Positions 9,019 to 17,314 are shown, counted from the stretch's first letter. The stretch is 33,446 bases of DNA from Gemelliphila asaccharolytica (GCF_001553005.1 NZ_KQ959860.1:1-33446); one strand, 5' to 3'. Made by a program: numbers and translations. Notes: a model not told the origin generated them from the sequence alone.

Positions 9019-9519
9019 TTATTCTTTTTTATCTTTTTGGTATATTTCTACTGTCCAGCCTTTAATTTGGCCATTTTCATCTCTAACTCCTTTGACAGCA
9101 TACTCTGTATATTTATTAGTTTCCCTCACAAGTCTTTCCATTTCTTTTTTTCCATATTCGTGGGCTTGTGCTTGAGTGTCAAAAACTTCACTGTTTTTTA
9201 CATTATTTGTTTTTTCTTCTGTATTTTCTTTGTGATTTTCTTTAGTATTTTCGTTTTTTTTATCTGATTCATTTTTTTCAGTTATAACTTGAGTATAGCC
9301 TGATTTTTTTGATTTTGTCGTTTTACTGTTATCTTTATCTTCTTTTTTATTATCTTTATCTTCTTTTTTTGTTTCGGTTGTTTCTGATGAAGAGTGTTTT
9401 TTAGGTTTTTTATCAACAGATGTAAAATGTAAAATCAATATTACAACTAATGAAAATACTATTACTCCTGCTGCTGTAGACATTAATATTCTTAAAAGTT
9501 TATCTTGCCGTTTCATCAT
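9019..9519 (-). CDS. Hypothetical membrane-anchored, charged low-complexity protein
   Basis: Not recognised. The 166 residues comprise a short basic N-terminus, one membrane helix (about 12-32), a long Lys/Glu/Asp/Ser/Thr-rich spacer (about 35-110) and a small folded-looking C-terminal segment (about 112-166) with aromatic and Gly residues near GQIKGWTVEIY. The spacer contains the heptad KKEDKDN twice, from a 21-bp tandem duplication. This layout suggests an extracytoplasmic C-terminal domain held off the membrane by a flexible linker. It starts 36 bp after the sigma-factor gene on the same strand and has its own good SD (AGGAG, 6 bases), so the two may be co-transcribed. Two adjacent ATGs are possible; the first is used. 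A function cannot be given. Confidence 0.65.
   Translation of the reverse strand: MMKRQDKLLRILMSTAAGVIVFSLVVILILHFTSVDKKPKKHSSSETTETKKEDKDNKKEDKDNSKTTKSKKSGYTQVITEKNESDKKNENTKENHKENTEEKTNNVKNSEVFDTQAQAHEYGKKEMERLVRETNKYTEYAVKGVRDENGQIKGWTVEIYQKDKKE
9330..9371. repeat. 21-bp in-frame tandem duplication
   Basis: Two near-identical 21-bp units (9330-9350 and 9351-9371) encode the repeated heptad KKEDKDN in the linker of the small anchored protein. The unit is a multiple of three, so copy-number change would alter linker length without a frameshift. Confidence 0.8.
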
Positions 9520-9554
9520 TTATCACTCCTTTAGTTATATATTATACCATTTAT

Positions 9555-10070
9555 TTATGAATTGTATAGTAAATTTTTATATCTCTCTTTTATATCAGCT
9601 ATGATGGTGTATCCTTTACTTTTTGAAATATTCAAATCTTTAAATATTTCTTTTTTTTCTTTTCCTTTTTCTAACATTTTTATTATCTCTATTTCTCTTT
9701 TATTAAATGTTTTTGCTAAAGATTCTCTTATTTCTATTTCTTGTATTTCTTTTGTTTTGACGCTAAATATTTTAGTGTTTTCTATCTCTTCTATATAGGA
9801 TATTTTTCTTCTATTTCTTCTTCTTAGTTCATCAATTATTTTTCTTTTCATCGTTATGTAGCTAAATCTTTGAAAATCTTTTTCTGCTATATCATTATTT
9901 TTTAGTATTAAATAACTTACTAGAAGCCCTTCTAAGCAAAAGCTGTAAAATTCATCATAGTCTTTATGTCTTATATTACATTTATACATTGCCAAGTTTA
10001 TTTTGTCTTTGTTTTCTTTTACTATTTTATTAAATTCTTCTTCTTGTTCTTTTGTTAAATTAAAATTCAT
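9555..10070 (-). CDS. ComX/SigH-like alternative sigma factor
   Basis: A 171-residue sigma-70-family protein of compact type. Residues about 30-90 look like region 2, with an aromatic/acidic YDEFYSFCLEGLL helix and the basic MKRKIIDELRRRNRRK stretch corresponding to the DNA-melting and -10 recognition part. Residues about 118-166 look like region 4, with the helix-turn-helix KEIFKDLNISKSKGYT. The combination resembles streptococcal ComX and staphylococcal SigH, which control competence genes, more than housekeeping or ECF factors; this is a pattern match, not an alignment. AGGAGG lies five bases before the ATG. The EamA gene is 62 bp upstream on the same strand. No competence gene or anti-sigma factor is adjacent, unless the next gene acts on it. 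Confidence 0.75.
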   Translation of the reverse strand: MNFNLTKEQEEEFNKIVKENKDKINLAMYKCNIRHKDYDEFYSFCLEGLLVSYLILKNNDIAEKDFQRFSYITMKRKIIDELRRRNRRKISYIEEIENTKIFSVKTKEIQEIEIRESLAKTFNKREIEIIKMLEKGKEKKEIFKDLNISKSKGYTIIADIKERYKNLLYNS

Positions 10071-10132
10071 ACCATCCTCCTTGAGTCTATTTTATAGTTT
10101 TTTTTGAATGTTTGATATGAATTTTGAAAGGT

Positions 10133-11029
10133 CTAGTTCTTATTAGCTTTTTTAACTTTTTTTTGAGATACTATTACTCCTATAAATAAGATTATCATTC
10201 CTAATAATTCTTTTGTTGTTAGTGTTTCTTTTAGTATTATTACTCCCCCTATCGCTCCGAATAGTGACTCTAGGCTTAATATTAGTGAAGCAGTGTGAGC
10301 TTCTACTTCTCTTTGACCTATTATTTGAAGTGTGAAAGCTACCCCGCTACACAATACTCCCAAAGCTAGAAGTTCATTTATTACTGCTAAAATGTCTTGC
10401 AAGTTTATACCTTCGTAAAAATATCCTATTGCTAAGCTCAGTATTCCTACTACTAAAAATTGCCCTATAGATAAAAGCATAGAATTTATTCTTATTGTCG
10501 CAAATGAAATTATTAATATGTGTACTGCGAATAAAAATGCACTTATTAGTATTAATAAATCTCCATATCCTAAAGTGAAATCGTCTTTTATTGATAATAA
10601 ATACAAACCTATAACTGACATTATTAATCCTATTAGGAAAAATTTATTTAATTTTTGCCCTAAAAATATTCCTATTAGTGGAACTATACAAATATACATA
10701 ACTGAGATAAATCCTGCTTTACTTGCTGTAGTGTAAGCCATTCCCATTTGTTGCACGCTCATTGCAAAAAACAAAGCTACCCCACATATAAGTGGTAATA
10801 TTATATTTTTATATTTTATTTTTTTAAAATTGTGTTTTGGATTTTGACTTTTATAAAGCGATGGAAGAGCTAAAGATATTAATATTAAAAAAATTACTGC
10901 TATGATAGCTCTTATTCCTACGGTGGTGTAAGGGCCTAAACTTTTACTGGCTACATTTTGCCAAACAAATCCAAGTCCCCAAATTATTGTTACTAATAAA
11001 AGTAAAATTTGTGATATTAACTTTCTCAT
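10133..11029 (-). CDS. EamA/DMT family transporter
   Basis: A 298-residue drug/metabolite transporter with ten predicted membrane helices in two EamA repeats. The first begins ILLLLVTIIWGLGFVWQN and the second ends near TLTTKELLGMIILFIGVI. A lysine-rich cytoplasmic tail closes the protein. DMT proteins export or import small metabolites such as amino acids; the substrate cannot be read from sequence. A strong SD (GGAGG) precedes the ATG. The upstream gap is 406 bp and may contain a long leader (see that entry). The sigma-factor gene follows 62 bp after the stop. Confidence 0.88.
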   Translation of the reverse strand: MRKLISQILLLLVTIIWGLGFVWQNVASKSLGPYTTVGIRAIIAVIFLILISLALPSLYKSQNPKHNFKKIKYKNIILPLICGVALFFAMSVQQMGMAYTTASKAGFISVMYICIVPLIGIFLGQKLNKFFLIGLIMSVIGLYLLSIKDDFTLGYGDLLILISAFLFAVHILIISFATIRINSMLLSIGQFLVVGILSLAIGYFYEGINLQDILAVINELLALGVLCSGVAFTLQIIGQREVEAHTASLILSLESLFGAIGGVIILKETLTTKELLGMIILFIGVIVSQKKVKKANKN

Positions 11030-11435
11030 TTTCCCCCTCCAGTGTTTTTTTATAATAAGAAAATTTCCATTATTTCCAAGGAATTATATTTTCTTTTTTC
11101 ATTTTATAGTGAAAAATCTTCTTACTTTGTACTGGCTTACTTTTTTAAAAAATTTTTTTTTAAAGTTAACTGCCACGGTGAAAGTTTAAAAATTATTTGT
11201 TTTTTCTCTTTTAAATTGCGAATTTTCGCCTCTATTTTTTTATTTTTCAATGGATATTATAACACTTTTGATTAAGTTTAGCTATTATAATAAAAATATC
11301 TATGTATAAAATATTATTTTAATTTTTTTTACTATTTTTTGTTTTTCAAAGAAAAAAAAGACCTCATTTTTTTAGATTCTTTTGGTCTAATTTTAGAGGT
11401 CAATTTAAATAATATTTTCTTTTTAGGTAACTAAA
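11030..11435 (-). other. Intergenic region with possible long leader of the EamA gene
   Basis: No gene is supported here. On the minus strand an extended -10 (TG-T-TATAAT, 11256-11264) could start a leader of roughly 215 nt ahead of the EamA gene. A second candidate promoter, TTGGAA-16-TATTAT, lies within about 60 bp of the start codon. The interval includes the near-palindrome GCGAATTTTCGC (11218-11229) and a GC-containing patch around 11167-11182, but I match no known riboswitch. The left end holds the ABC-transporter terminator. Confidence 0.4.
11352..11401 (-). terminator. Intrinsic terminator of the ABC transporter operon
   Basis: Outer arms GACCTC and GAGGTC (11360-11365 and 11396-11401) with an inner TTAGA/TCTAA pairing form a two-part hairpin. 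On the minus strand it is followed by a run of eight T. It lies about 35 bp beyond the permease stop. Confidence 0.75.
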
Positions 11436-12653
11436 TTATTTTTTTCTGATAAGTTTAAAGAAACTTGATTTTTTCCCATAGTGAAGTGTGGCATTTCTAA
11501 ATACTCTAATAGAAATAAAGGCTATTATTACTGTCGCTATTAATAAGATAAGATATGATATTATTAATTCGGCAAAATTTATATCTATAATAGCAAAGCG
11601 TGTTGGCATAACAAAATATGATGTTAATGGGAATAATGATAATATTTCTGATAATTTGCTTTTCCCTGGATTGTTAATTACTGTTATGTTTAGGAAGAAT
11701 GCTATTATAAATATTATCATTGGCAAAGTGATTACTGTATTTATTTCTTCTAGTTTGCTTACTAGGGATGCACATGATGCAAATAAAAACATTAGCATTA
11801 TAAATCCTGTAAGTGAGAATATTAACCAAACTAATAAAATTTTTGTATCTATAGTATATAGCATCATTTTTAATCCTTCAGCGTAGTTTTTTGCATTTAT
11901 TTTTAATCCTACAAGCAAGGATAATATTATTAACAAAATTTCCATTATTGCAACTGAGGAGTATGCTAATACTTTTCCTACTATTAAAATTTTAGGTTTT
12001 ACTGTTACTATTAATAGTTCCATAGCTCTATTGGTTTTTTCTCTGGCTACGTTTGTTGCTAAAATACTACCAAACATGATGACTGTCATATACATGATAA
12101 AACTTCCTGCATAGATAAATCCGCTCATAAATGCTCGTTTTTCTAAACTTCCAGAGTCTACCGATATTTCTTCTATTTTTGGCATATTATTTTCTATTGT
12201 TTTTATATCGTTATAGTTCAAACCTTTTTGGGAGAAGTAATAGTTTTTTAGTTGGTATTCAAATACTTTTTTATATTCATTTTCTCCATTTATTAGCGAT
12301 GCTGATTTTGATAGGTATTGCCATTTATCTTTTTCTATTACTACCGCTTCTTTTATTTTTTCGTTTTTAATATCTTCTTCTAACTTACTTTTGTCTTGAT
12401 ATTCTTTTGCTTCTTTTAAGGCACCTTTATCAAATTTTATATTTTGGTCTTTTATTAAATATGCACTTTTAGAAAAATTAGGATTAGAGTCTGATGAAAA
12501 TAGTTTTGCCACTGCTCCATTCCCGCTTCCTATATTAGGAATAAATGTTACCGTGAATGCTATAATTATGTATATAAGCATCATAATAATTGTTGATTTT
12601 CTTTTTGCAAATTCTTTTAATTCAAATGAAAAGACGGTAAATAGTTTACTCAT
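11436..12653 (-). CDS. ABC-2 type exporter permease (NatB/YhaP-like)
   Basis: About 405 residues. One membrane helix (about 18-40) is followed by a large extracytoplasmic region (about 45-170) and then five or six helices in the C-terminal half, the layout of ABC-2 permeases paired with NatA-type ATPases (NatB, YhaP). Na+ or drug export is known for relatives; the substrate here is unknown. A GTG at 12662 opens the frame, but the ATG at 12653 is preferred because an AGGTG SD lies 6 bases before it and overlaps that GTG. The start overlaps the ATPase stop by 8 bp, indicating translational coupling. The protein ends in a basic tail. Confidence 0.85.
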   Translation of the reverse strand: MSKLFTVFSFELKEFAKRKSTIIMMLIYIIIAFTVTFIPNIGSGNGAVAKLFSSDSNPNFSKSAYLIKDQNIKFDKGALKEAKEYQDKSKLEEDIKNEKIKEAVVIEKDKWQYLSKSASLINGENEYKKVFEYQLKNYYFSQKGLNYNDIKTIENNMPKIEEISVDSGSLEKRAFMSGFIYAGSFIMYMTVIMFGSILATNVAREKTNRAMELLIVTVKPKILIVGKVLAYSSVAIMEILLIILSLLVGLKINAKNYAEGLKMMLYTIDTKILLVWLIFSLTGFIMLMFLFASCASLVSKLEEINTVITLPMIIFIIAFFLNITVINNPGKSKLSEILSLFPLTSYFVMPTRFAIIDINFAELIISYLILLIATVIIAFISIRVFRNATLHYGKKSSFFKLIRKK

Positions 12654-13557
12654 TATTTTCACCTACCGTTTCTATAAATATTTTTTCTAAACTAGGTTTG
12701 AAAAGGGTAAATTCTTCAATGTCAAGGTTTTCTTTTTCTAAGTATTTTAATAATTCTCTTTTTTCACTTTTATCTTCAAATTTAAGTAATACTCCTTCTT
12801 TTTCTAATGAATATTCTATATTTAAAGGAGTTTTTTCTAATTGTTCTTTTAATTTTTCATCTTCTATGTTTGCAACCTTTAAAATCATTTTTTTATGACT
12901 ACGTTCTTTTTTTATTTCGTCAAGTCTGCCACTTAAAAGGATTTTCCCTTTTTCTAAAATATTTATATTTTCACAGAAATCTTCTACTACTGGCATTTGG
13001 TGTGATGAAAATATTACAAGTTTGCCTCTTTTTACGAAATCTTGTATTATTTCTTTTAATTTTCCTACATTTATTGGGTCTAGCCCGCTGAATGGTTCGT
13101 CTAAAATTAATATATCAGGATCGTTTATTACTGCTTGAATTATTTGAATTTTTTGAGCATTTCCTTTAGATAAAGTTTTTAATTTTTTTTTGCTTTCTTT
13201 TATGTCAAAAAATTTTAAATATTTTTTTGCACTTTCTATTGCTTCTTTTTTGCTCATTCCTTTTAACCGTCCAAAATAGGAGAGTTGAGTTACTAATCCA
13301 ACTCCGTCGTACATTCCTCTTTCTTCTGGTAAGTATCCTATCTTGATTTTTGTTAAATCTATTTTTTCTCCATCTAACAAAATATCTCCTTTATCTTGTT
13401 TAAATATATTTAATAGTAGTCTAAAACTTGTAGTTTTCCCGCTTCCATTTCGTCCAAGGTAAGCATTTAGCTTCCCACTTTCAGCTTTAAAGCTTACTCC
13501 TTTTAGCACTTCTTTATCTTGAAAACTTTTATAAACATTTTTAAATTCTAAAAGCAT
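12646..13557 (-). CDS. ABC exporter ATP-binding protein (NatA/YhaQ-like)
   Basis: A 303-residue ABC ATPase partner of the downstream permease. Walker A is GRNGSGKTT near residues 35-43, the Q-loop region reads IGYLPEERGMYDG, the signature is LSKGNAQKI (a variant of LSGGQ), Walker B with the catalytic Glu is ILILDEPFSGLDP, and the H-loop is IFSSHQM. A C-terminal extension (about 215-303) resembles the DUF4162-type domain of NatA-like exporters. The PEERGMYDG sequence is typical of the YhaQ/NatA subgroup. AAAGGAG lies 6 bases before the ATG, and a consensus-like promoter (TTGTAA-17-TATAAT) lies just upstream. With the permease it forms a two-gene operon closed by a terminator. Confidence 0.92.
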   Translation of the reverse strand: MLLEFKNVYKSFQDKEVLKGVSFKAESGKLNAYLGRNGSGKTTSFRLLLNIFKQDKGDILLDGEKIDLTKIKIGYLPEERGMYDGVGLVTQLSYFGRLKGMSKKEAIESAKKYLKFFDIKESKKKLKTLSKGNAQKIQIIQAVINDPDILILDEPFSGLDPINVGKLKEIIQDFVKRGKLVIFSSHQMPVVEDFCENINILEKGKILLSGRLDEIKKERSHKKMILKVANIEDEKLKEQLEKTPLNIEYSLEKEGVLLKFEDKSEKRELLKYLEKENLDIEEFTLFKPSLEKIFIETVGENNE

Positions 13558-13586
13558 ATATTTCTCCTTTCATTAATTTTTTCTCT

Positions 13587-13615
13587 ATTATATAATTAAA
13601 TAATTATTTTTACAA
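13587..13615 (-). promoter_or_regulatory. Sigma-A promoter of the ABC transporter operon
   Basis: TTGTAA (13610-13615) and TATAAT (13587-13592), read on the minus strand with a 17-bp spacer, lie 30 bp upstream of the ATPase start codon. Confidence 0.7.
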
Positions 13616-13723
13616 TAATATTTTAGTTTTAAATATTTTGGTTCTATAAATTTATTGTAAATTATTATTTTAGAATTTAAATTTTTTCTTTACTTTTATC
13701 TTTGTCTACTGAGGATTTATCAT

Positions 13724-13759
13724 AAAAAAATATTCAAGCTAATTATTAAAGCTTGAATA
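13724..13759 (-). terminator. Intrinsic terminator of the epsC-gtrA-ybaK operon
   Basis: A perfect 10-bp stem (13731-13740 with 13750-13759) and a 9-nt loop are followed on the minus strand by seven T (13724-13730). It lies about 15 bp after the YbaK stop. Confidence 0.85.
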
Positions 13760-13774
13760 CTTTTAAATTTATTT

Positions 13775-14260
13775 TTATTTGGCTATATCATATATTTTAG
13801 CATCTATTAAATCTACTAAAATTTTTGGTTCTATTTCTATTTGGTTTCCTACTTTTCCTGCTGAAACAATTATTTTTTCTACATCTAAGCATTTTTTATC
13901 TACTATTGTTGGGAAAACTTTTTTCATACAAAAAGGAGAACATCCTCCTTTTATATATCCTGTAACTTTTGTTAAGTCTTTTAAAGGACTCATAGTTAAG
14001 GATTTTACGCCAAAATTTTTAGCTAATTTTTTAAAGTCAATACTGTCTTCACTCATTAGTACCGCTACAAAATAATTTCCTTTTAAATCTGTTGTTAAAA
14101 TAGTTTTAAAGATTTGTTTTGGATTTTTTTTAATTATTTCTGCTACCCCTACTCCTGTTTTTGCTTCTTTGCCTTTTGGATCAAAGGAGTAGTGCGTGTA
14201 ACTGGCATTATGTTCATCTAAAAGTCGCATTGCATTAGTTTTTATCTCTTTTTTTTTCAT
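13775..14260 (-). CDS. ybaK: YbaK/EbsC family Cys-tRNA deacylase
   Basis: About 161 residues of the YbaK/aminoacyl-tRNA deacylase family, which hydrolyses misacylated Cys-tRNA(Pro). Family motifs are visible: FKTILTTDLKG near 50-60, the catalytic-lysine/Gly-rich segment TGYIKGGCSPFCMKK near 99-113, and VSAGKVGNQIEI near the C-terminus. An in-frame ATG at 14287 would add nine residues but has no SD and lies inside the upstream gene. The ATG at 14260 is chosen because AAGGAG lies 4 bases before it. The gene still overlaps the GtrA-fusion gene by 26 bp, so the two are probably translationally coupled although functionally unrelated. Confidence 0.9.
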   Translation of the reverse strand: MKKKEIKTNAMRLLDEHNASYTHYSFDPKGKEAKTGVGVAEIIKKNPKQIFKTILTTDLKGNYFVAVLMSEDSIDFKKLAKNFGVKSLTMSPLKDLTKVTGYIKGGCSPFCMKKVFPTIVDKKCLDVEKIIVSAGKVGNQIEIEPKILVDLIDAKIYDIAK

Positions 14261-15299
14261 ATTTCTCCTTACTATATCTAAAAACATAAATGTTAAATAT
14301 GCTATATGTTAGTATATAAATCAAAAAGTCTATTATTATTTTTGCTATAACTATATTTATATTAGATACTAAAAATAATAGATATATCACCATCAGCGAA
14401 ATAAATGTTTTTAAAAATGTTAATACTATATATCTTGGCAAAGTATTTTTTTTCTGTTTTCTTTCTTTTTTATTGATGTAAAAGTGAATAAAACTTCCTA
14501 TTATTCTTGCTAAAAAGGTGCTTATAAATAAACTTGCCCCTTCTTCTCCTATCCCTAAAAATAAAGATACTATGAATAATATCCTAAATAGGTTTATATC
14601 TACTAGGTAGCTTAAAAAACTTATTTTAGAGTAACTGTAAAAGTCTTCTAGGATTACATTTATTTTTTTTATTTCTTCTAAGTAGTTTTTTTTCTTTTCT
14701 TTTATATTGTCTAAAAATACTTCTTCTACTGGTAAATTGTTTTTTACTATGTTTACTAGCATTCTTTGGTAAAAATAGTTGTCTTTTTTTATATCTATTG
14801 CTATAGGTGTGTGTTTGATAGGCATAAATATTATGTCTTTGTCTATGCTTTTTATTTTTTTTAAGTGAAAGAAATTAAATATATATGTTTTTATATTGTC
14901 TAAAATAGTAATGTCGCTTGTTTTTGATACTAATATTACTTGTTCTTTTTCTTCATTTACTATTTCTGTGATGTCTGCTATAGAGGTAGTAGCATCTGAT
15001 AGAAAAATTACATTTGTGAAATTTTTTTGATAGTTTTTTGTTATTATTGTATTGACTGCTATTTTAAATGCCAAGGCGTCATTCATTTCTTTGGCTAATT
15101 TTTCTATTTTGATTTCCTGGCTTTTGCTAAGAATATTAATGTTATATTTGTCTTCTATAGATCTTTCATTTATGCTTTTTTCTAGCAATAGTAAGATATA
15201 ATATCCTTGCTGTATTAAACTATCTGTATATTCTATTAAGTTGTTAGTATTTTTTACTTTTAATATTATTAGAGTGTTATTTTGTGCTATCTTTTCCAT
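14235..15299 (-). CDS. Degenerate GT2 glycosyltransferase fused to GtrA-like membrane domain
   Basis: A 354-residue protein in two parts. The C-terminal part (about 228-342) has four membrane helices arranged like a GtrA domain, which handles polyprenyl-linked sugars. The N-terminal part (1-225) follows the layout of the GT2 domain that often precedes GtrA: a first strand and helix (LIILKVKNTNNLIEY), a strand where the VDDGSS motif would lie (now YILLLLEKS), a VIFLSDATTSIADI segment where the DAD metal motif normally sits, and a VEEVFLD segment like the late VPIETVYLD motif. The acidic motifs needed for nucleotide-sugar and metal binding are replaced, so it is probably not a working transferase. 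The gene overlaps the upstream epsC-like gene by 23 bp and has a weak SD. The GtrA call is fairly secure; the pseudo-transferase call is my inference. Confidence 0.65.
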   Translation of the reverse strand: MEKIAQNNTLIILKVKNTNNLIEYTDSLIQQGYYILLLLEKSINERSIEDKYNINILSKSQEIKIEKLAKEMNDALAFKIAVNTIITKNYQKNFTNVIFLSDATTSIADITEIVNEEKEQVILVSKTSDITILDNIKTYIFNFFHLKKIKSIDKDIIFMPIKHTPIAIDIKKDNYFYQRMLVNIVKNNLPVEEVFLDNIKEKKKNYLEEIKKINVILEDFYSYSKISFLSYLVDINLFRILFIVSLFLGIGEEGASLFISTFLARIIGSFIHFYINKKERKQKKNTLPRYIVLTFLKTFISLMVIYLLFLVSNINIVIAKIIIDFLIYILTYSIFNIYVFRYSKEKYEKKRDKN

Positions 15300-17166
15300 T
15301 GTAATATTTTACCAGTTCAAATAAATAATTTCTTACATCTTCTTGAGAACCTTTTTCTAATAGTTCTTTGAATTTTTCTAATTTTTCGTTTAATTTATCT
15401 TCGTCTATGTCTAAAGTTGTGTTTTTAAATATCATTTTATTAGCTGTTTTTTCGCTGTTTTCATAGTCTAACACAAGTTCTTCATACATTTTTTCTCCAG
15501 GTCTTAATCCTATTTCTTTTATATCTATGTCTTTATATGGTGTAAATCCTGATAGTTTTATTAAGTTTAGGGCTAAGTCCATTATTTTTACAGGTTCTCC
15601 CATGTCTAATAAGAATATTTCTCCACTTTTTGCATAGTATCCTGCCTGAAGTACCAGTTGTGCTGCTTCTGGGATTGTCATAAAGTATCTTATTATATTT
15701 TTATGAGTTAATGTTAGGGGACCGCCTTTTTTTATTTGTTCTTTAAAGATTGGTATTACTGATCCACTAGATCCTAAGACATTTCCAAAGCGTACTGCTG
15801 CAAATTTTGTTTTGTATTTGTCTTTTTTAGATTGTAGTATTATCTCTGTTAATCTTTTTGAAGCTCCCATTGCATTTGTTGGATTTACTGCTTTATCTGT
15901 TGATATCATTATGAATCGTTCAACGCCTTTTTCTATAGATACTTCCATGACATTTTTTGTTCCAAAGACATTATTTTTTATTGCTTCTTTTGGTCTTCTT
16001 TCCATTAGTGGCACGTGTTTATGCGCTGCTGCGTGGAAAACTACATCTGGTTTATATTCATCAAATAGGTGTCTTAGTGCTTCTTTATCTCTTATACTTA
16101 CTATTTCTGAAATATATTTTACGTCTTTATATTCTTCTTCTTCACTTCTTTTAAAGTCAAAATCTCTTTCTAGCATATATAATGAGTTTTCGTTGACGTC
16201 CATTAAGACTAAATTTTTAGGTTTAAAGGTGAATACTTCTCTTGCTATCTGGCTTCCTATTGAGCCTCCTGCTCCCGTTATTAGAATATTTTTACCTTTT
16301 ATATAAGATTTTATTTCGTCTTTTTTGAGTTTTATTTCTCCTCTTCCTAATAAGTCTTCTATTGATACGTCATTTATGTGTTTTGTTATATTTTTTTCAT
16401 CAAGTAGTGCTAAACCTGGATTCATTATTTTCACTTGTACGTTTGAGCAGTTTCTTAATATTTCTAATATTCTATTTTTATCATATTGTGATATTGAAGG
16501 TATTGCTAAAAATACCATTTCTACACCATATTTTTCTATTATTTCTTTTAGGTCTTCTGTTGTTCCTAAAACTCTAAGCCCACTTATTGTTGTGTTAGTT
16601 CTTTTGTCATCTACTAGCCCAACAAGGTTAGCTTTAAAGCGATTGTTTTTGTTAAGTTCTTTTAGAAGTAAATATCCTGCATCTCCTGCTCCAATTATTA
16701 GGGTGTTTTTGTAGCCCATTCTATTTCTTTTTAATTTGGATGTTTCTTGAATTGCTCTGTATAGTATTCTGACAAACATCATTCCTGCAATTATGCTCAT
16801 TGGGGCAAAAAGTGAAAATCTTAAGTTTGAAAATGTTCTTGGAAATAAAAAGTCATATATGATTATACAAATAAAGTTTGAAATAATGACTGAAAGACAA
16901 ATATTTATTATTTCTTTTACTCCTAAGTATGACCATAATGCTCTATTTATTTTTGCTATTTTGAATGCTATAAAATATATTACTACTGATATTAGTATGA
17001 AATATATTAATTTATCTCCATAATATGCTATCATATGTGGAATATACATTGACCTGTCTAAAAACATAGCTATCATTGTGGATAGTGCTACTATTAACAT
17101 ATCTATTAGCATTATTATTTCAAATCTGTAATTTAGGTAAATTTTTGAATTATATACTTTTTCCAT
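15277..17166 (-). CDS. Membrane-bound UDP-sugar 4,6-dehydratase (EpsC/CapD/PglF-like)
   Basis: A 629-residue long-form CapD/FlaA1-family enzyme that begins modified-sugar synthesis for surface polysaccharide or glycan. It has four N-terminal membrane helices (about 17-135), a Rossmann CoA-binding-like domain with LIIGAGDAGYLLL near 156-168, and a C-terminal extended SDR domain with the NAD motif GAGGSIG at 298-304, HAAAHKHVPLM near 378-388 and STDKAVNP at 422-429. The catalytic YxxxK is M433xxxK437, the Tyr-to-Met change typical of membrane 4,6-dehydratases such as PglF, so this is normal for the subfamily. GGAG lies five bases before the ATG, and an extended -10 promoter lies upstream. First gene of the operon with the GtrA fusion and ybaK. 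No other sugar genes are adjacent. Confidence 0.9.
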   Translation of the reverse strand: MEKVYNSKIYLNYRFEIIMLIDMLIVALSTMIAMFLDRSMYIPHMIAYYGDKLIYFILISVVIYFIAFKIAKINRALWSYLGVKEIINICLSVIISNFICIIIYDFLFPRTFSNLRFSLFAPMSIIAGMMFVRILYRAIQETSKLKRNRMGYKNTLIIGAGDAGYLLLKELNKNNRFKANLVGLVDDKRTNTTISGLRVLGTTEDLKEIIEKYGVEMVFLAIPSISQYDKNRILEILRNCSNVQVKIMNPGLALLDEKNITKHINDVSIEDLLGRGEIKLKKDEIKSYIKGKNILITGAGGSIGSQIAREVFTFKPKNLVLMDVNENSLYMLERDFDFKRSEEEEYKDVKYISEIVSIRDKEALRHLFDEYKPDVVFHAAAHKHVPLMERRPKEAIKNNVFGTKNVMEVSIEKGVERFIMISTDKAVNPTNAMGASKRLTEIILQSKKDKYKTKFAAVRFGNVLGSSGSVIPIFKEQIKKGGPLTLTHKNIIRYFMTIPEAAQLVLQAGYYAKSGEIFLLDMGEPVKIMDLALNLIKLSGFTPYKDIDIKEIGLRPGEKMYEELVLDYENSEKTANKMIFKNTTLDIDEDKLNEKLEKFKELLEKGSQEDVRNYLFELVKYYNGKDSTK

Positions 17167-17191
17167 AACTTCTCCGTTCCTTTTATACTTA

Positions 17192-17220
17192 ATTTTATCA
17201 CGAAAAATCTAGCTTTACAA
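17192..17220 (-). promoter_or_regulatory. Promoter of the epsC-like operon
   Basis: On the minus strand, TTGTAA (17215-17220), a 17-bp spacer ending in TGA, and TAAAAT (17192-17197) form an extended -10 sigma-A promoter 25 bp upstream of the start codon. Confidence 0.7.
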
Positions 17221-17280
17221 ATCTATCTTTTTTTGTTTTTACAAATTTTTTAAAAATATAATTTCTTGAAAAATATAAAA

Positions 17281-17314
17281 AAGAACCTTAATTCTTGAAG
17301 ATATTAAGGTTCTT
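17281..17314 (-). terminator. Intrinsic terminator after the Gate-domain gene
   Basis: A perfect 11-bp stem (17281-17291 with 17304-17314) and a 12-nt loop are followed by T residues on the minus strand. It lies about 30 bp beyond the stop at 17347. Confidence 0.85.

Noticed and set aside
11042..11275. Plus-strand open frame of 77 codons in the EamA upstream gap
   Set aside because: Phe/Lys/Ser-rich translation typical of AT-rich non-coding DNA, with no SD before the ATG and no promoter.
15277..17166. Loss of the catalytic Tyr in the SDR domain (Met433)
   Set aside because: Met at this position is normal in long membrane-bound 4,6-dehydratases, so it is not a sign of inactivation.
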